A DNA stretch of 10,101 nucleotides from UBA993 sp964436815 (GCA_964436815.1 CAYTER010000063.1:1-10101); one strand, 5' to 3'. Positions 1 to 7,059 are shown, counted from the stretch's first letter. The notes: generated from the sequence alone by a model not told the origin. Numbers and translations: made by a program.

Positions 1-1
1 G

Positions 2-30
2 TTGCTTTTATTTTATAGTAGATCTATAGT
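2..30 (+). promoter_or_regulatory. weak candidate promoter for the Met-rich/DUF305/copB operon
   Basis: TTGCTT (2-7) lies 17 bases before TATAGT (25-30), which matches the -10 consensus at five of six positions; the -35 matches at only three of six. It is about 48 bases upstream of the first gene. The true promoter could equally lie outside the window. No CsoR-like TACCC/GGGTA element is visible in the 77 bases before the gene. Confidence 0.25.
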
Positions 31-77
31 AATGATAAGGTTAACATAAATGGATTCAGCTGTAAGGAGGGTTTGAT

Positions 78-443
78 ATGAGCCGGAATCAAAATACAGC
101 CTTAATCGTTGGCGGCGTTATACTGGCAATATTGGTTTTCTTAGTGTTAGGATTTCTACTAATCTGGGGCTTTCGGGGCACCGGATACGGGATGATGGGC
201 TCCTGGATGATGGGTCCCGGTATGATGGGAGGTTACGGAGCAATGTTTCTTGTGCCAATCTTTTTCATTATTATCATCGGTCTGGTAATCTGGGCTATTG
301 TCGCAGCGACCCAAAAATCAAGCGGCAAACCTGACACCACAGATTACAAGGCCGAAACACCCCTGGACATTCTCAAGCGCAGATACGCCCAGGGAGAAAT
401 AGATAAAGAGGAGTATGAAACGAAAAAAAGAGATCTAACCTAA
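78..443 (+). CDS. Met-rich two-helix membrane protein with C-terminal SHOCT domain
   Basis: This is a small 121-residue protein of unproven function. It has a hydrophobic helix at about residues 7-32, a Met/Gly-rich stretch at 36-56 containing GMMG and MMGPGMMG, a second helix at about 57-78, and a polar tail. The tail ends in a SHOCT domain at about 95-120, with the pattern LKRRYAQGEI then EEY. The short Met-rich loop between the helices probably faces the outside, with the SHOCT tail inside; this topology is inferred. Met clusters of this kind are typical Cu(I) or Ag(I) ligands in copper proteins. The start ATG follows a strong AAGGAGGG (64-71) with 6 bases of spacing. The gene is 17 bases ahead of the DUF305 gene, which carries the same Met-rich motif and SHOCT tail, so a joint role in copper handling at the membrane is likely. 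SHOCT domains are short and widespread, so they do not by themselves fix a function. Confidence 0.85.
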   Translation: MSRNQNTALIVGGVILAILVFLVLGFLLIWGFRGTGYGMMGSWMMGPGMMGGYGAMFLVPIFFIIIIGLVIWAIVAATQKSSGKPDTTDYKAETPLDILKRRYAQGEIDKEEYETKKRDLT

Positions 444-460
444 GATCAGGAGTGTTTAAG

Positions 461-1333
461 TTGAAAAAAACACTATTTGTAATTCTGGTAGTGGCAATTG
501 TTGTTCTGCTGGGATTAACAGTTTATTCTGTGCTGTTTTTTTACGGTAGCAGCTCACTTCCACCTTGTTGCCCGTTATTAACAGGTCAAACAGAAGGTGA
601 CCAATTTGAGACAGGCCGCAGCCGGGGTTTTGGGATGATGGGGCCTGGCATGATGGGCGCGATGCACGTCTCCATTGAAAGCGAGCATGATTTCCTGGTT
701 CACATGATCCCCCATCACCAGGAGGCAGTGATGGCTGCGGTTTATTTAAGAGACAATACTGATCGTCCGGAGATGAGAAAGTTCGCAGAGGATATTATCG
801 AAATCCAAAGCGCAGAAATAATACAAATGATCACCTGGCTTGACACATGGTACCCTGATCAGCAACACATTGTTGATTACCAGCCAATGATGCGCAACCT
901 TGAGGGTTTAAAAGGCAGCTCTCTTGATAGAGCGTTTCTGGAAGACATGATCCCACATCATATGACCGCTGTGATGATGTCACAGCAGCTTTTATCGCAG
1001 AGACTGGCAGAAAATGAAGAAGTGGCAGCCCTGGCCAGAAGCATCAGGGATAGTCAACGCATTGAAATACACATGATGATGCGGTGGCTTTCGCAGTGGT
1101 ACAGCCGAGCCCCGCTTTTTGATGGCAGAAACTCGACAACTCTCGTCTTGCTCGGGGTGTTGTTACTTCTGGTTGTATTAGCGCTCGCAGTTTTACTAAT
1201 CACACTATTTTCGTCAAAAAATAAGCTCCATGGTTCTGCTGACTTTGACAGGCGGGATGCTTTAGACAAGCGCTACGCAAAAGGGGAAATATCACGGGAA
1301 GATTACCTTGATTTTCGCCGAACCCAAAAGTAA
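461..1333 (+). CDS. membrane-anchored tandem DUF305 copper-binding-type protein with SHOCT tail
   Basis: This 290-residue protein probably binds copper outside the membrane. Residues 4-28 form a signal-anchor helix, followed by PPCCP (34-38) and a Met-rich GFGMMGPGMMGAM stretch (56-68). Two DUF305 repeats follow, each marked by the MIPHH motif: HMIPHH at 81-86 and DMIPHH at 162-167. A second helix spans about 225-250, and a SHOCT domain spans about 266-288. DUF305 includes cyanobacterial CopM, a copper-binding protein, and the His/Met pairs here fit that role. I chose TTG at 461 because AGGAG (448-452) is then 8 bases upstream. An in-frame GTG at 452 would overlap that Shine-Dalgarno and would add three residues. 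The gene sits 22 bases before copB, with which it is probably co-transcribed. Tandem DUF305 plus a second helix and a SHOCT tail is an unusual architecture. The family call is firm; copper binding is inferred. Confidence 0.85.
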   Translation: MKKTLFVILVVAIVVLLGLTVYSVLFFYGSSSLPPCCPLLTGQTEGDQFETGRSRGFGMMGPGMMGAMHVSIESEHDFLVHMIPHHQEAVMAAVYLRDNTDRPEMRKFAEDIIEIQSAEIIQMITWLDTWYPDQQHIVDYQPMMRNLEGLKGSSLDRAFLEDMIPHHMTAVMMSQQLLSQRLAENEEVAALARSIRDSQRIEIHMMMRWLSQWYSRAPLFDGRNSTTLVLLGVLLLLVVLALAVLLITLFSSKNKLHGSADFDRRDALDKRYAKGEISREDYLDFRRTQK

Positions 1334-1352
1334 TCACGATAAGAGGTGATTA
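1331..1352 (+). repeat. inverted repeat enclosing the copB Shine-Dalgarno
   Basis: TAATCAC (1331-1337) and GTGATTA (1346-1352) are perfect reverse complements separated by 8 bases. The left arm begins at the stop codon of the DUF305 gene. The loop and right arm contain the copB ribosome binding site AGAGGTGA (1342-1349). The RNA hairpin could dampen initiation or couple copB translation to the upstream gene. Seven AT-leaning pairs give modest stability, so chance is possible. Confidence 0.35.
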
Positions 1353-1355
1353 AAA

Positions 1356-3410
1356 ATGGAGAATATGCATAACCACCACCATGATCACCATAACCAGCCG
1401 GAAAGCACACAAATGGATCATCGGGCTCATCAAGGCCACGATCAGCACGCCGGTCACAGCCCCGGCATGTTCCGTGACAAGTTCTGGATCTCCTTAATTT
1501 TAACTGTGCCCGTGGTTTTCTGGTCTGAACATATCCAAATGCTGTTCGGCTATCACGCACCGGAGTTTTTTGGATCAACCTGGATATCACCTGTTCTTGG
1601 GACCATAATCTTTTTCTATGGCGGATGGGTTTTTGTTCAGGGCGCATACCGGGAGATTAAGGCTTTGCTGCCCGGTATGATGACCCTCATTTCCCTGGCC
1701 ATTACTGTCGCTTTTCTTTTCTCCTGGGTAGTACAGCTCCGCCTGATTGACACCGAGGCGCTCTGGTGGGAACTGGCTACACTAATTTCGATTATGCTGT
1801 TGGGACATTGGATCGAAATGCGCTCAATTGTACAAGCCCAGGGCGCTTTGCAGGAGCTGGCAAAACTTCTTCCGGATACCGCCATGCGTATTACCGAAGA
1901 GGGAGAAGAAGAGAAAATTGCGGTTAGTGAGCTTAGAAAAGGCGATCTGGTGCTGGTCCGGCCGGGCGAGAGCATCCCGGCAGACGGGGTAGTGCTCAAA
2001 GGTAAAAGCGATCTAAACGAATCAATGATTACCGGTGAGTCAAGACCGGTTAAGAAAGGGGAAGGCGACGAAGTTATTGCCGGAACGATCAATGGCGAAG
2101 GCTCGCTGCGAATCGAGGTTACAGGCACAGGCGATGATACCAAGCTTTCAGGGATCATGCGCCTGGTAGCCGATGCGCAGGTCTCAAAATCAAGGGCGCA
2201 GCATTTAGCTGACCGTGCCGCTCAACTGCTTACCGGAGCAGCCATCGTTTCCGGTGTGATCACTTTTTTTGCCTGGCGGCTTATAGGCATGCCCATCGAT
2301 TTCACAATCATCCGGGTTGTAACCGTTCTGGTTATTGCCTGCCCCCATGCTCTCGGCCTGGCGGTACCGCTGGTAGTGGCCATTTCTACCACCCTTGGAG
2401 CGACAAACGGGCTGCTGGTCCGGGATCGGCGCGGCTTGGAGGAAGCACGAAACTTAGATACTGTGATTTTTGATAAAACCGGCACCCTGACCCTGGGCGA
2501 ATTCAGGGTGGTGGACATGTCGACTACAGAAGGTTTTTCAGAAGAGGAAGCGCTGCAGATTGCCGCTGCTGTCGAATCGGAGTCCGAACATCCTATTGCC
2601 CGCGGTATCGTCAAAACGGCGGAACAGAAAAAAATTGATATTCCTGCTGCCGTTGATTTTAGGGCCCTGACCGGCAAAGGGGTGGCTGCTACGGTGGAAG
2701 GCGTTGAATACCATCTGGGCGGCCCCGCGCTGTTAAAAGCGGAAGGTGCAGCAGTGCCGCCGGCTCTCGACGGAACCTCACAAGAGGCAACCCGGCGCGG
2801 GCAGGCTGTTATCTACCTGCTTCGCGAAGGCCAGGTAATCGCCTTATTCGCTGTGGCCGACGCCATCCGTGAAGAGAGCCGCGAGGCGGTTAGAGCTCTT
2901 CATAAACGTGGTCTTACAGTAGCAATGCTGACCGGTGATGCTCAGGCTGTGGCCGATGCGGTAGCTAAAGAGATCGGAATCGACACGGTTTTTGCCGAAG
3001 TACTCCCCGAAGATAAAGCCTCCAAGGTAAAAGAGCTTCAGTCCGGCGGGAAAAAAGTGGCGATGGTTGGCGATGGAGTAAACGATGCCCCTGCCCTGGC
3101 TACCGCTGACATCGGAATTGCCATCGGTGCAGGCACTGATGTAGCGGTGGAAGCCGGACATATTGTGCTGGTACGGTCCGACCCCCGCGATATTCCCCGA
3201 ATTGTCACCCTATCCAAAGCTACTTATGGCAAGATGGTTCAGAATTTGTGGTGGGCGGCAGGTTATAATGTCATCGCTATTCCCCTCGCTGCAGGTGTGC
3301 TTATTGGCTGGGGCATTCTGCTCACTCCTGCTCTCGGCGCTATACTGATGTCGGCCAGCACAGTGATTGTCGCCATTAATGCCCAGCTATTAAAAAGAGT
3401 AGCATTATAA
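1356..3410 (+). CDS. copB: CopB-type copper-translocating P-type ATPase (P1B-3)
   Basis: This 684-residue ATP-driven pump most likely exports copper (or silver) from the cytoplasm. The N-terminus has no Cys-type HMA domain but is His-rich, with 11 His in residues 5-34. P-type ATPase landmarks are all present: TGES 226-229 (actuator), C329-P330-H331 in the transport helix, the phosphorylated Asp373 in DKTGT, S410-E-H-P413 (nucleotide binding), and GDGVNDAP 572-579. The helix-7 pattern N630-x6-Y637-N638-x4-P643 and the helix-8 pattern M665-S-x-S-T with N675 are the signatures of subgroup P1B-3, the CopB class. CopB proteins have been assigned Cu(II) or Cu(I)/Ag(I) transport in different organisms, so the oxidation state here is open. 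The ATG follows AGAGGTGA by 6 bases. It closes the operon started by the two Met-rich SHOCT proteins; csoR downstream has its own promoter. All catalytic residues are intact. Confidence 0.95.
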   Translation: MENMHNHHHDHHNQPESTQMDHRAHQGHDQHAGHSPGMFRDKFWISLILTVPVVFWSEHIQMLFGYHAPEFFGSTWISPVLGTIIFFYGGWVFVQGAYREIKALLPGMMTLISLAITVAFLFSWVVQLRLIDTEALWWELATLISIMLLGHWIEMRSIVQAQGALQELAKLLPDTAMRITEEGEEEKIAVSELRKGDLVLVRPGESIPADGVVLKGKSDLNESMITGESRPVKKGEGDEVIAGTINGEGSLRIEVTGTGDDTKLSGIMRLVADAQVSKSRAQHLADRAAQLLTGAAIVSGVITFFAWRLIGMPIDFTIIRVVTVLVIACPHALGLAVPLVVAISTTLGATNGLLVRDRRGLEEARNLDTVIFDKTGTLTLGEFRVVDMSTTEGFSEEEALQIAAAVESESEHPIARGIVKTAEQKKIDIPAAVDFRALTGKGVAATVEGVEYHLGGPALLKAEGAAVPPALDGTSQEATRRGQAVIYLLREGQVIALFAVADAIREESREAVRALHKRGLTVAMLTGDAQAVADAVAKEIGIDTVFAEVLPEDKASKVKELQSGGKKVAMVGDGVNDAPALATADIGIAIGAGTDVAVEAGHIVLVRSDPRDIPRIVTLSKATYGKMVQNLWWAAGYNVIAIPLAAGVLIGWGILLTPALGAILMSASTVIVAINAQLLKRVAL

Positions 3411-3454
3411 ACTTAATGGGTATGCATCTATTAGCTTTAGGTAGTTAAGGGCCA

Positions 3455-3483
3455 TTGACAATATACCCCCCGGGGGTTAAAAT
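3455..3483 (+). promoter_or_regulatory. csoR promoter
   Basis: TTGACA (3455-3460) and TAAAAT (3478-3483) are separated by exactly 17 bases, a near-consensus vegetative promoter. The predicted transcript starts about 60 bases before csoR. The spacer and the first base of the -10 are occupied by a CsoR-type palindrome, so bound repressor would block RNA polymerase directly. This implies that csoR is autoregulated and transcribed apart from copB. Confidence 0.75.
3464..3478 (+). promoter_or_regulatory. CsoR operator in the csoR promoter
   Basis: TACCCCCCGGGGGTT is a GC-rich inverted repeat of the known CsoR operator type, TACCC(T/A-rich centre)GGGGGTA, as in the Bacillus subtilis copZA promoter. 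It matches the operator in front of copA in this window (read on the minus strand) at 11 of 15 positions. The differences are the three central bases and the last base. Copper-free CsoR would bind here and release on Cu(I) binding. Confidence 0.8.
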
Positions 3484-3552
3484 TGGCATGTATATCCGCT
3501 CTTTTCAATTATCGTTGAAATCGATAGGATAAAGAATGAGAGGTGCACGTCC

Positions 3553-3888
3553 TTGGCCAATAATATAATAACCAACGAACAATTCGATACCGACGAATCC
3601 TGTCATCTTGGAGAGCATGGAAGCTATCAGGAGAATAAAAAAAAGATCCTTAATGGTTTGAGCCGGGTTGAAGGGCAAGTTCGGGGCATAAAGCGGATGG
3701 TTGATGAAGAACGTTATTGTGTCGATGTTTTAAATCAGATCGCTGCCGCCAGAATGGCCCTGGCTCGTCTGGCGATGTTAATTTTGGAAGATCACACTAA
3801 GGGGTGTGTTAGTACGGCTATCATGCAAGAAGATAGCGCGGAAAGCGCCATCGAAGAACTGATGGATGTCATTAAAAAACTCTTATAA
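3553..3888 (+). CDS. csoR: CsoR copper-sensing transcriptional repressor
   Basis: This is a 111-residue all-helical repressor of the CsoR/RcnR family that releases DNA on binding Cu(I). The Cu(I) ligand triad is visible as C56 (in RYCVDV), H81 and C85 (in EDHTKGC). The spacings of 25 and 4 residues equal those of B. subtilis CsoR (C45, H70, C74). The hallmark RVEGQVRGIKRMV segment lies at 38-50. The first 30 or so residues are a polar extension with C17, H18 and H22; extensions of this sort occur in the family. The start is TTG, supported by GAGAGGTG (3538-3545) with 7 bases of spacing. The gene has its own promoter with an operator inside it, and its convergent neighbour operon copA-copZ-YHS carries a matching operator, so both are its likely targets. 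The triad argues against the nickel/cobalt (RcnR), formaldehyde (FrmR) or persulfide (CstR) branches. Confidence 0.93.
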   Translation: MANNIITNEQFDTDESCHLGEHGSYQENKKKILNGLSRVEGQVRGIKRMVDEERYCVDVLNQIAAARMALARLAMLILEDHTKGCVSTAIMQEDSAESAIEELMDVIKKLL

Positions 3889-3916
3889 AAAGCTGAATAC
3901 TGCATATGTATAATAA

Positions 3917-3952
3917 ACAAATGCTGTGGCAAAAAAGAGCCTCAGCATTTGT
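3917..3952. terminator. hairpin between convergent csoR and YHS/copZ/copA operons
   Basis: A 14-bp stem (3917-3930 with 3939-3952) has one T:T mismatch, at 3927/3942, and an 8-base AAAAAAGA loop. It begins 28 bases after the csoR stop and is followed by the T-rich stretch ATTCATTTACTATTT on the + strand. On the - strand it is followed by TTATTATACATAT. Neither side has a clean T run, so it is a probable but not classical bidirectional Rho-independent terminator. Its place between convergent genes supports the call. Confidence 0.6.
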
Positions 3953-3999
3953 ATTCATTTACTATTTAGAATCTATCTCTGCCATGGATCATCAAAATA

Positions 4000-4032
4000 T
4001 AAACTCTATTTTCTTTAGCTTTTCAGAGTTTA
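4000..4032 (-). repeat. AT-rich inverted repeat overlapping the YHS stop codon
   Basis: TAAACTCT (4000-4007) and AGAGTTTA (4025-4032) are perfect reverse complements with a 17-base loop. On the minus strand the first arm starts with the TAA stop of the YHS gene, and the second is followed by TATTTTG. It may be a weak terminator for the copA operon or a stabilising 3' hairpin. The stem is AT-rich and the loop long, so confidence is low. Confidence 0.3.
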
Positions 4033-4254
4033 ATGGCAGGAAAGTCTTTCCCCTTTAAATTCCTCGGCATTTGATTCTGCAAGGCGGTAGAGAAAACGCT
4101 GCCACCAGTTTCTGCCAATATACTTTTCAGGATCCTGACTGAACTTTTCACGGCAATCATCGCAGCAAAAACTGTAACTATTATCTTTATGTGTGAAGCT
4201 TGTATTCACCTGGTCAGGCGTTAATACATTTTTGCATACAGGGTCATAATACAT
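4030..4254 (-). CDS. small YHS-domain protein, probable metal-binding partner of CopA
   Basis: This 74-residue protein consists of a YHS (TRASH-like) domain and a short tail. The domain shows DPVC at 4-7, then FCCDDC at 29-34 and DPEKY at 41-45. C7, C31 and C34 are placed to bind a metal ion, as is usual in the family. The tail (46-74) is amphipathic and Trp-containing, ending in Cys-His, and resembles nothing I recognise. YHS domains are often fused to copper ATPases or encoded beside them. Here the domain is a separate protein, last in copA-copZ-YHS, 36 bases after copZ, which suggests a role in Cu(I) capture or hand-over. I chose ATG at 4254 because GGAGGT (4266-4261) sits 6 bases upstream. 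A TTG at 4272 would give 80 residues but would place the Shine-Dalgarno inside the gene. The domain call is firm, the role inferred. Confidence 0.85.
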   Translation of the reverse strand: MYYDPVCKNVLTPDQVNTSFTHKDNSYSFCCDDCREKFSQDPEKYIGRNWWQRFLYRLAESNAEEFKGERLSCH

Positions 4255-4290
4255 GATCAAACCTCCATTCAATAGGCCAAGTTTTTTAAC

Positions 4291-4512
4291 TTACTGCCCG
4301 GCTATTATTCCTTCATAGCCGGCATTATTGATTGCCTGAAGCAAGATATCTTCATTAACTTCAGACGGGTTATAGTCTACAAAAGCTTTTTCTGCAGATA
4401 GATCAACTTTTGCCTTAATGACTCCCCTGGTCTGTAGTAATGCTTTTTCTACATGCTGAACACAATGGTTACAGCTCATTCCAGAAATTTTGATCGTTAC
4501 ATTTGCCTGCAT
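4291..4512 (-). CDS. copZ: CopZ-like copper chaperone (HMA domain)
   Basis: This 73-residue cytoplasmic protein is a single heavy-metal-associated domain with a beta-alpha-beta-beta-alpha-beta fold. The metal site is G-M-S-C14-N-H-C17 near the N-terminus; the Cys pair would bind Cu(I). The His next to the second Cys is common in CopZ proteins. The expected end, with a Gly-Tyr in the last helix-strand turn (NAGYEG), is present. CopZ delivers Cu(I) to CopA and, in Bacillota, also exchanges copper with CsoR. It lies 38 bases after copA and 36 before the YHS gene, all on the minus strand, so the three form one operon under the promoter at about 7099-7071. The ATG follows AAAGGGGTG by a short gap. 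Its sequence resembles the first HMA domain of the adjacent CopA (EKAFVDYNP versus EKAYVEYDP). Confidence 0.92.
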   Translation of the reverse strand: MQANVTIKISGMSCNHCVQHVEKALLQTRGVIKAKVDLSAEKAFVDYNPSEVNEDILLQAINNAGYEGIIAGQ

Positions 4513-4550
4513 TTCTTACACCCCTTTTTCTAATTCAGTACCTGCCCTTA

Positions 4551-7022
4551 TTAACTCAGGTAATCCGGCTTTATTTTCACCCTTTTAAGAAGCGTTGAGT
4601 TCAGAACCACGCTGATCGAGCTGGTCGCCATGGCGGCTGCACCGATCATGGGATGCAGCAGACCAAAAAAGGCAGCCGGTATGGCCAGGCTATTATAGAA
4701 CCAGGCCCAGAAGTAGTTTTGTTTGATTTTGCCGAAAGTGGCGTTGGACAGCTTGATAGCTGAAATCACCGCACTGAGCTCGCCCCTGACCAGGGTTATA
4801 TCTGCGGACTCAATGGCAATATCAGTTCCCGTTCCAATAGCTATGCCCACATTGGCCTGTTTCAGGGCAGGCGCATCGTTGATGCCATCTCCAACCATTG
4901 CTACGGTGCCAAACTCTTGCTGCAGTTTCTTAATTTCATCGATCTTTCCATCGGGCAAAACTTCGGCCAGAACCCTGCTGATACCAACCTTTTCAGCGAT
5001 AGCCTTTGCCGTTCGCCTATTATCACCGGTGATCATCGCCGTTCTAAGGCCCATTTTTTCCAATTCGGCAATGGCCTGAGAGGAGTCTTCTTTCAGCGTA
5101 TCGGCAACAGCAACGATGCCGGCCATTTTTCCATCCAGGGCGATGAGCATAGCAGTTTTCGCTTCATCTTCGAGCTTTTCCATTTCGGCTGTATATTCTT
5201 CAATAGCAATGCCGTTGGCTTCCATCAATTTACGGCTGCCAACCAGAACCTGCTTGCCCTCCACGGTGCCCTGGACACCCATGCCGGTTATTGCTGTAAA
5301 TTCATCTACCGGAAAAAGAGTTAAGCCCTCTGCTTTTGCTTTTTCGACTATGGCAGCACCCAGCGGATGCTCCGAAGCAGCTTCGAGGCTGCCGCCATGT
5401 AACAGTAAATCGCTTTCTCCAATATTTCCGAAAGTTATAATGTCCGTAGCTTCAGGCTTGCCCTTGGTAATAGTTCCGGTTTTATCAAAAGCGATCACCT
5501 TAACATTCTTCATGGTCTGAATCGCTTCGCCTTTTCTGATCAGGATGCCGTTTTCTGCACCAAGACCACCGCCAACCATAATCGCGGTCGGAGTAGCCAG
5601 GCCTAATGCGCAGGGGCAGGAGATGACCAGAACGGCAATGGTCGCCAGGAGCGCCAGTGAAAACAGGGGCAAGCCAACATTGCTCCAGGGGAAGTTAAAG
5701 AATTCCACAATAGGAATAAAAAATCCCGGGAAAAGCAGCCACGAAATAAAAGCAATTATTGCAACCAAGATAACCGCCGGAACAAAGAAACCGGTGACTC
5801 GGTCAGCGAATTCCTGGATCGGCACTTTAGAGCCCTGGCTTTCTTCCACCATTTTTATAACCTGCGCCAGGAAAGTATCTTTACCGACCTTGGTGGCTTT
5901 TACCTGCAATAAGCCCTGCTTGTTGATCGTAGAGCCGATAACCTCATCGCCGACAGTCCTTTCCACCGGCAGCGATTCACCGGTAGCCATCGATTCGTCG
6001 ACGCTGCTCCTCCCTTCGATCACGACACCATCGGTAGGGATTTTTTCACCGGGACGGACAATCATTATTTGGCCTTCCATTAGCTCTTCAATGGGTATTT
6101 CTATTTCTTCCCCGTCAATCATTACTCGCGCTTTTTTAGCGCCCATTTCCAGCAGTTTTTTTATAGCCTGCGAAGCTTTACCCTTGGCCTTAGCTTCAAG
6201 GAATCTGCCCACCAGGTGCAGGGTCATAATTGACGATGCCATCTCGACAAAAGATGTAATCGGAAACCAAAAGACCAGGAGGTTAAGCAAATACGGAACC
6301 ATGGAACCCAATGAAACAAGGGTATCCATATTGGGGCTTAAGCTTTTAACCGACTTATAGCTGCCCACATGTGTTTCCCAACCGGCAATGAAAATAACCG
6401 GAAAGGCGAGGACAAACAAAATCGGCAGGTAGTACGGAATCTCCACCAGGAACATATGCACCATCATCAGCGTCATAATCGGAGCGGAAAATAAAATAGC
6501 AAACCACATCCGCCGGGCGGCATGGGCCATTTTTTCCATCTCGAGATCTTTTTCCTCCACCCGGTCCAATTCGTAAATTTCATAACCGCTATCACGCACG
6601 GTTCTTTTCAGTTCAGGAATATTAATTCTTGCCGGGTTGTACTTAATGGTGACTTTTTCTGCGGCAAAATTAACATTTGCTTCAACCACGCCTTCCTTAG
6701 CCCTCAAACTCTTTTCAATCCTTTGGGCACAGCTGCTGCAGGTCATCCCGGAAATATTGAAGCTTACTACCGGCAGCTTAACATCAGGCAGCTCTCCCTG
6801 GTATCCGGTCTCATCAATAATCCCGAGCAACATCTTTTCATTAACCCTATCTGGGTCATATTCAACATATGCTTTTTCCATCGCAAAATTTACCTGCGCA
6901 GATAAGACGCCCTCCGTTTTTTGCAGGGCCTTCTCGATCCTGTTGGCGCAGGCGGTGCAGGTCATACCCGTTAAATTAATCACTGTTTTTGCAGTATTAG
7001 CCTTTTCTGCCTGCATAATCAC
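4551..7022 (-). CDS. copA: CopA Cu(I)-exporting P-type ATPase (P1B-1), two HMA domains
   Basis: This 823-residue pump uses ATP to export Cu(I) across the cytoplasmic membrane. Two N-terminal HMA domains carry C22-x-x-C25 and C95-x-x-C98. Then come eight predicted helices with TGES 347-350 (actuator), C469-P-C471 in the transport helix, Asp513 in DKTGT (phosphorylation), S550-E-H-P553 (nucleotide binding) and GDGINDAP 711-718. The P1B-1 signature is complete: N769-x6-Y776-N777-x4-P782 in helix 7 and P791-x6-M798-x2-S801-S802 in helix 8. I use GTG at 7022 as start because GGGAGG (about 7037-7032) is 9 bases upstream; ATG two codons later would be 15 bases away. The gene leads the operon with copZ and the YHS gene. 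Its promoter overlaps a CsoR operator, so it should be induced by copper. It differs in class from copB, so the window holds two complementary copper pumps. No catalytic residue is missing. Confidence 0.96.
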   Translation of the reverse strand: MIMQAEKANTAKTVINLTGMTCTACANRIEKALQKTEGVLSAQVNFAMEKAYVEYDPDRVNEKMLLGIIDETGYQGELPDVKLPVVSFNISGMTCSSCAQRIEKSLRAKEGVVEANVNFAAEKVTIKYNPARINIPELKRTVRDSGYEIYELDRVEEKDLEMEKMAHAARRMWFAILFSAPIMTLMMVHMFLVEIPYYLPILFVLAFPVIFIAGWETHVGSYKSVKSLSPNMDTLVSLGSMVPYLLNLLVFWFPITSFVEMASSIMTLHLVGRFLEAKAKGKASQAIKKLLEMGAKKARVMIDGEEIEIPIEELMEGQIMIVRPGEKIPTDGVVIEGRSSVDESMATGESLPVERTVGDEVIGSTINKQGLLQVKATKVGKDTFLAQVIKMVEESQGSKVPIQEFADRVTGFFVPAVILVAIIAFISWLLFPGFFIPIVEFFNFPWSNVGLPLFSLALLATIAVLVISCPCALGLATPTAIMVGGGLGAENGILIRKGEAIQTMKNVKVIAFDKTGTITKGKPEATDIITFGNIGESDLLLHGGSLEAASEHPLGAAIVEKAKAEGLTLFPVDEFTAITGMGVQGTVEGKQVLVGSRKLMEANGIAIEEYTAEMEKLEDEAKTAMLIALDGKMAGIVAVADTLKEDSSQAIAELEKMGLRTAMITGDNRRTAKAIAEKVGISRVLAEVLPDGKIDEIKKLQQEFGTVAMVGDGINDAPALKQANVGIAIGTGTDIAIESADITLVRGELSAVISAIKLSNATFGKIKQNYFWAWFYNSLAIPAAFFGLLHPMIGAAAMATSSISVVLNSTLLKRVKIKPDYLS

Positions 7023-7059
7023 GGTACTTTTCCTCCCTTAGCATCCTTACTTGTTAAAA

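Noticed and set aside
452..460. GTG at 452 as start of the DUF305 protein
   Set aside because: It overlaps the Shine-Dalgarno AGGAG (448-452); TTG at 461 has ideal spacing. The difference is three residues and does not affect function.
1637..2158. A 173-codon open frame on the - strand inside copB
   Set aside because: It overlaps the conserved actuator region of CopB. Its composition (Ser-rich) is that of a reverse-complement shadow, and no plausible domain is visible.
3503..3520. TTTCAA/TTGAAA inverted repeat in the csoR leader
   Set aside because: It is a six-base AT-rich stem with no link to the Shine-Dalgarno or to any known leader element; chance is likely.
4255..4272. TTG at 4272 as start of the YHS protein
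   Set aside because: GGAGGT (4266-4261) would lie inside the coding region, while ATG at 4254 is 6 bases downstream of it.
5545..6360. A 271-codon open frame on the + strand inside copA
   Set aside because: It is antisense to CopA, whose catalytic motifs are intact across this stretch. The translation is Ser/Thr/Pro-rich with no recognisable domain and reads as a shadow frame.
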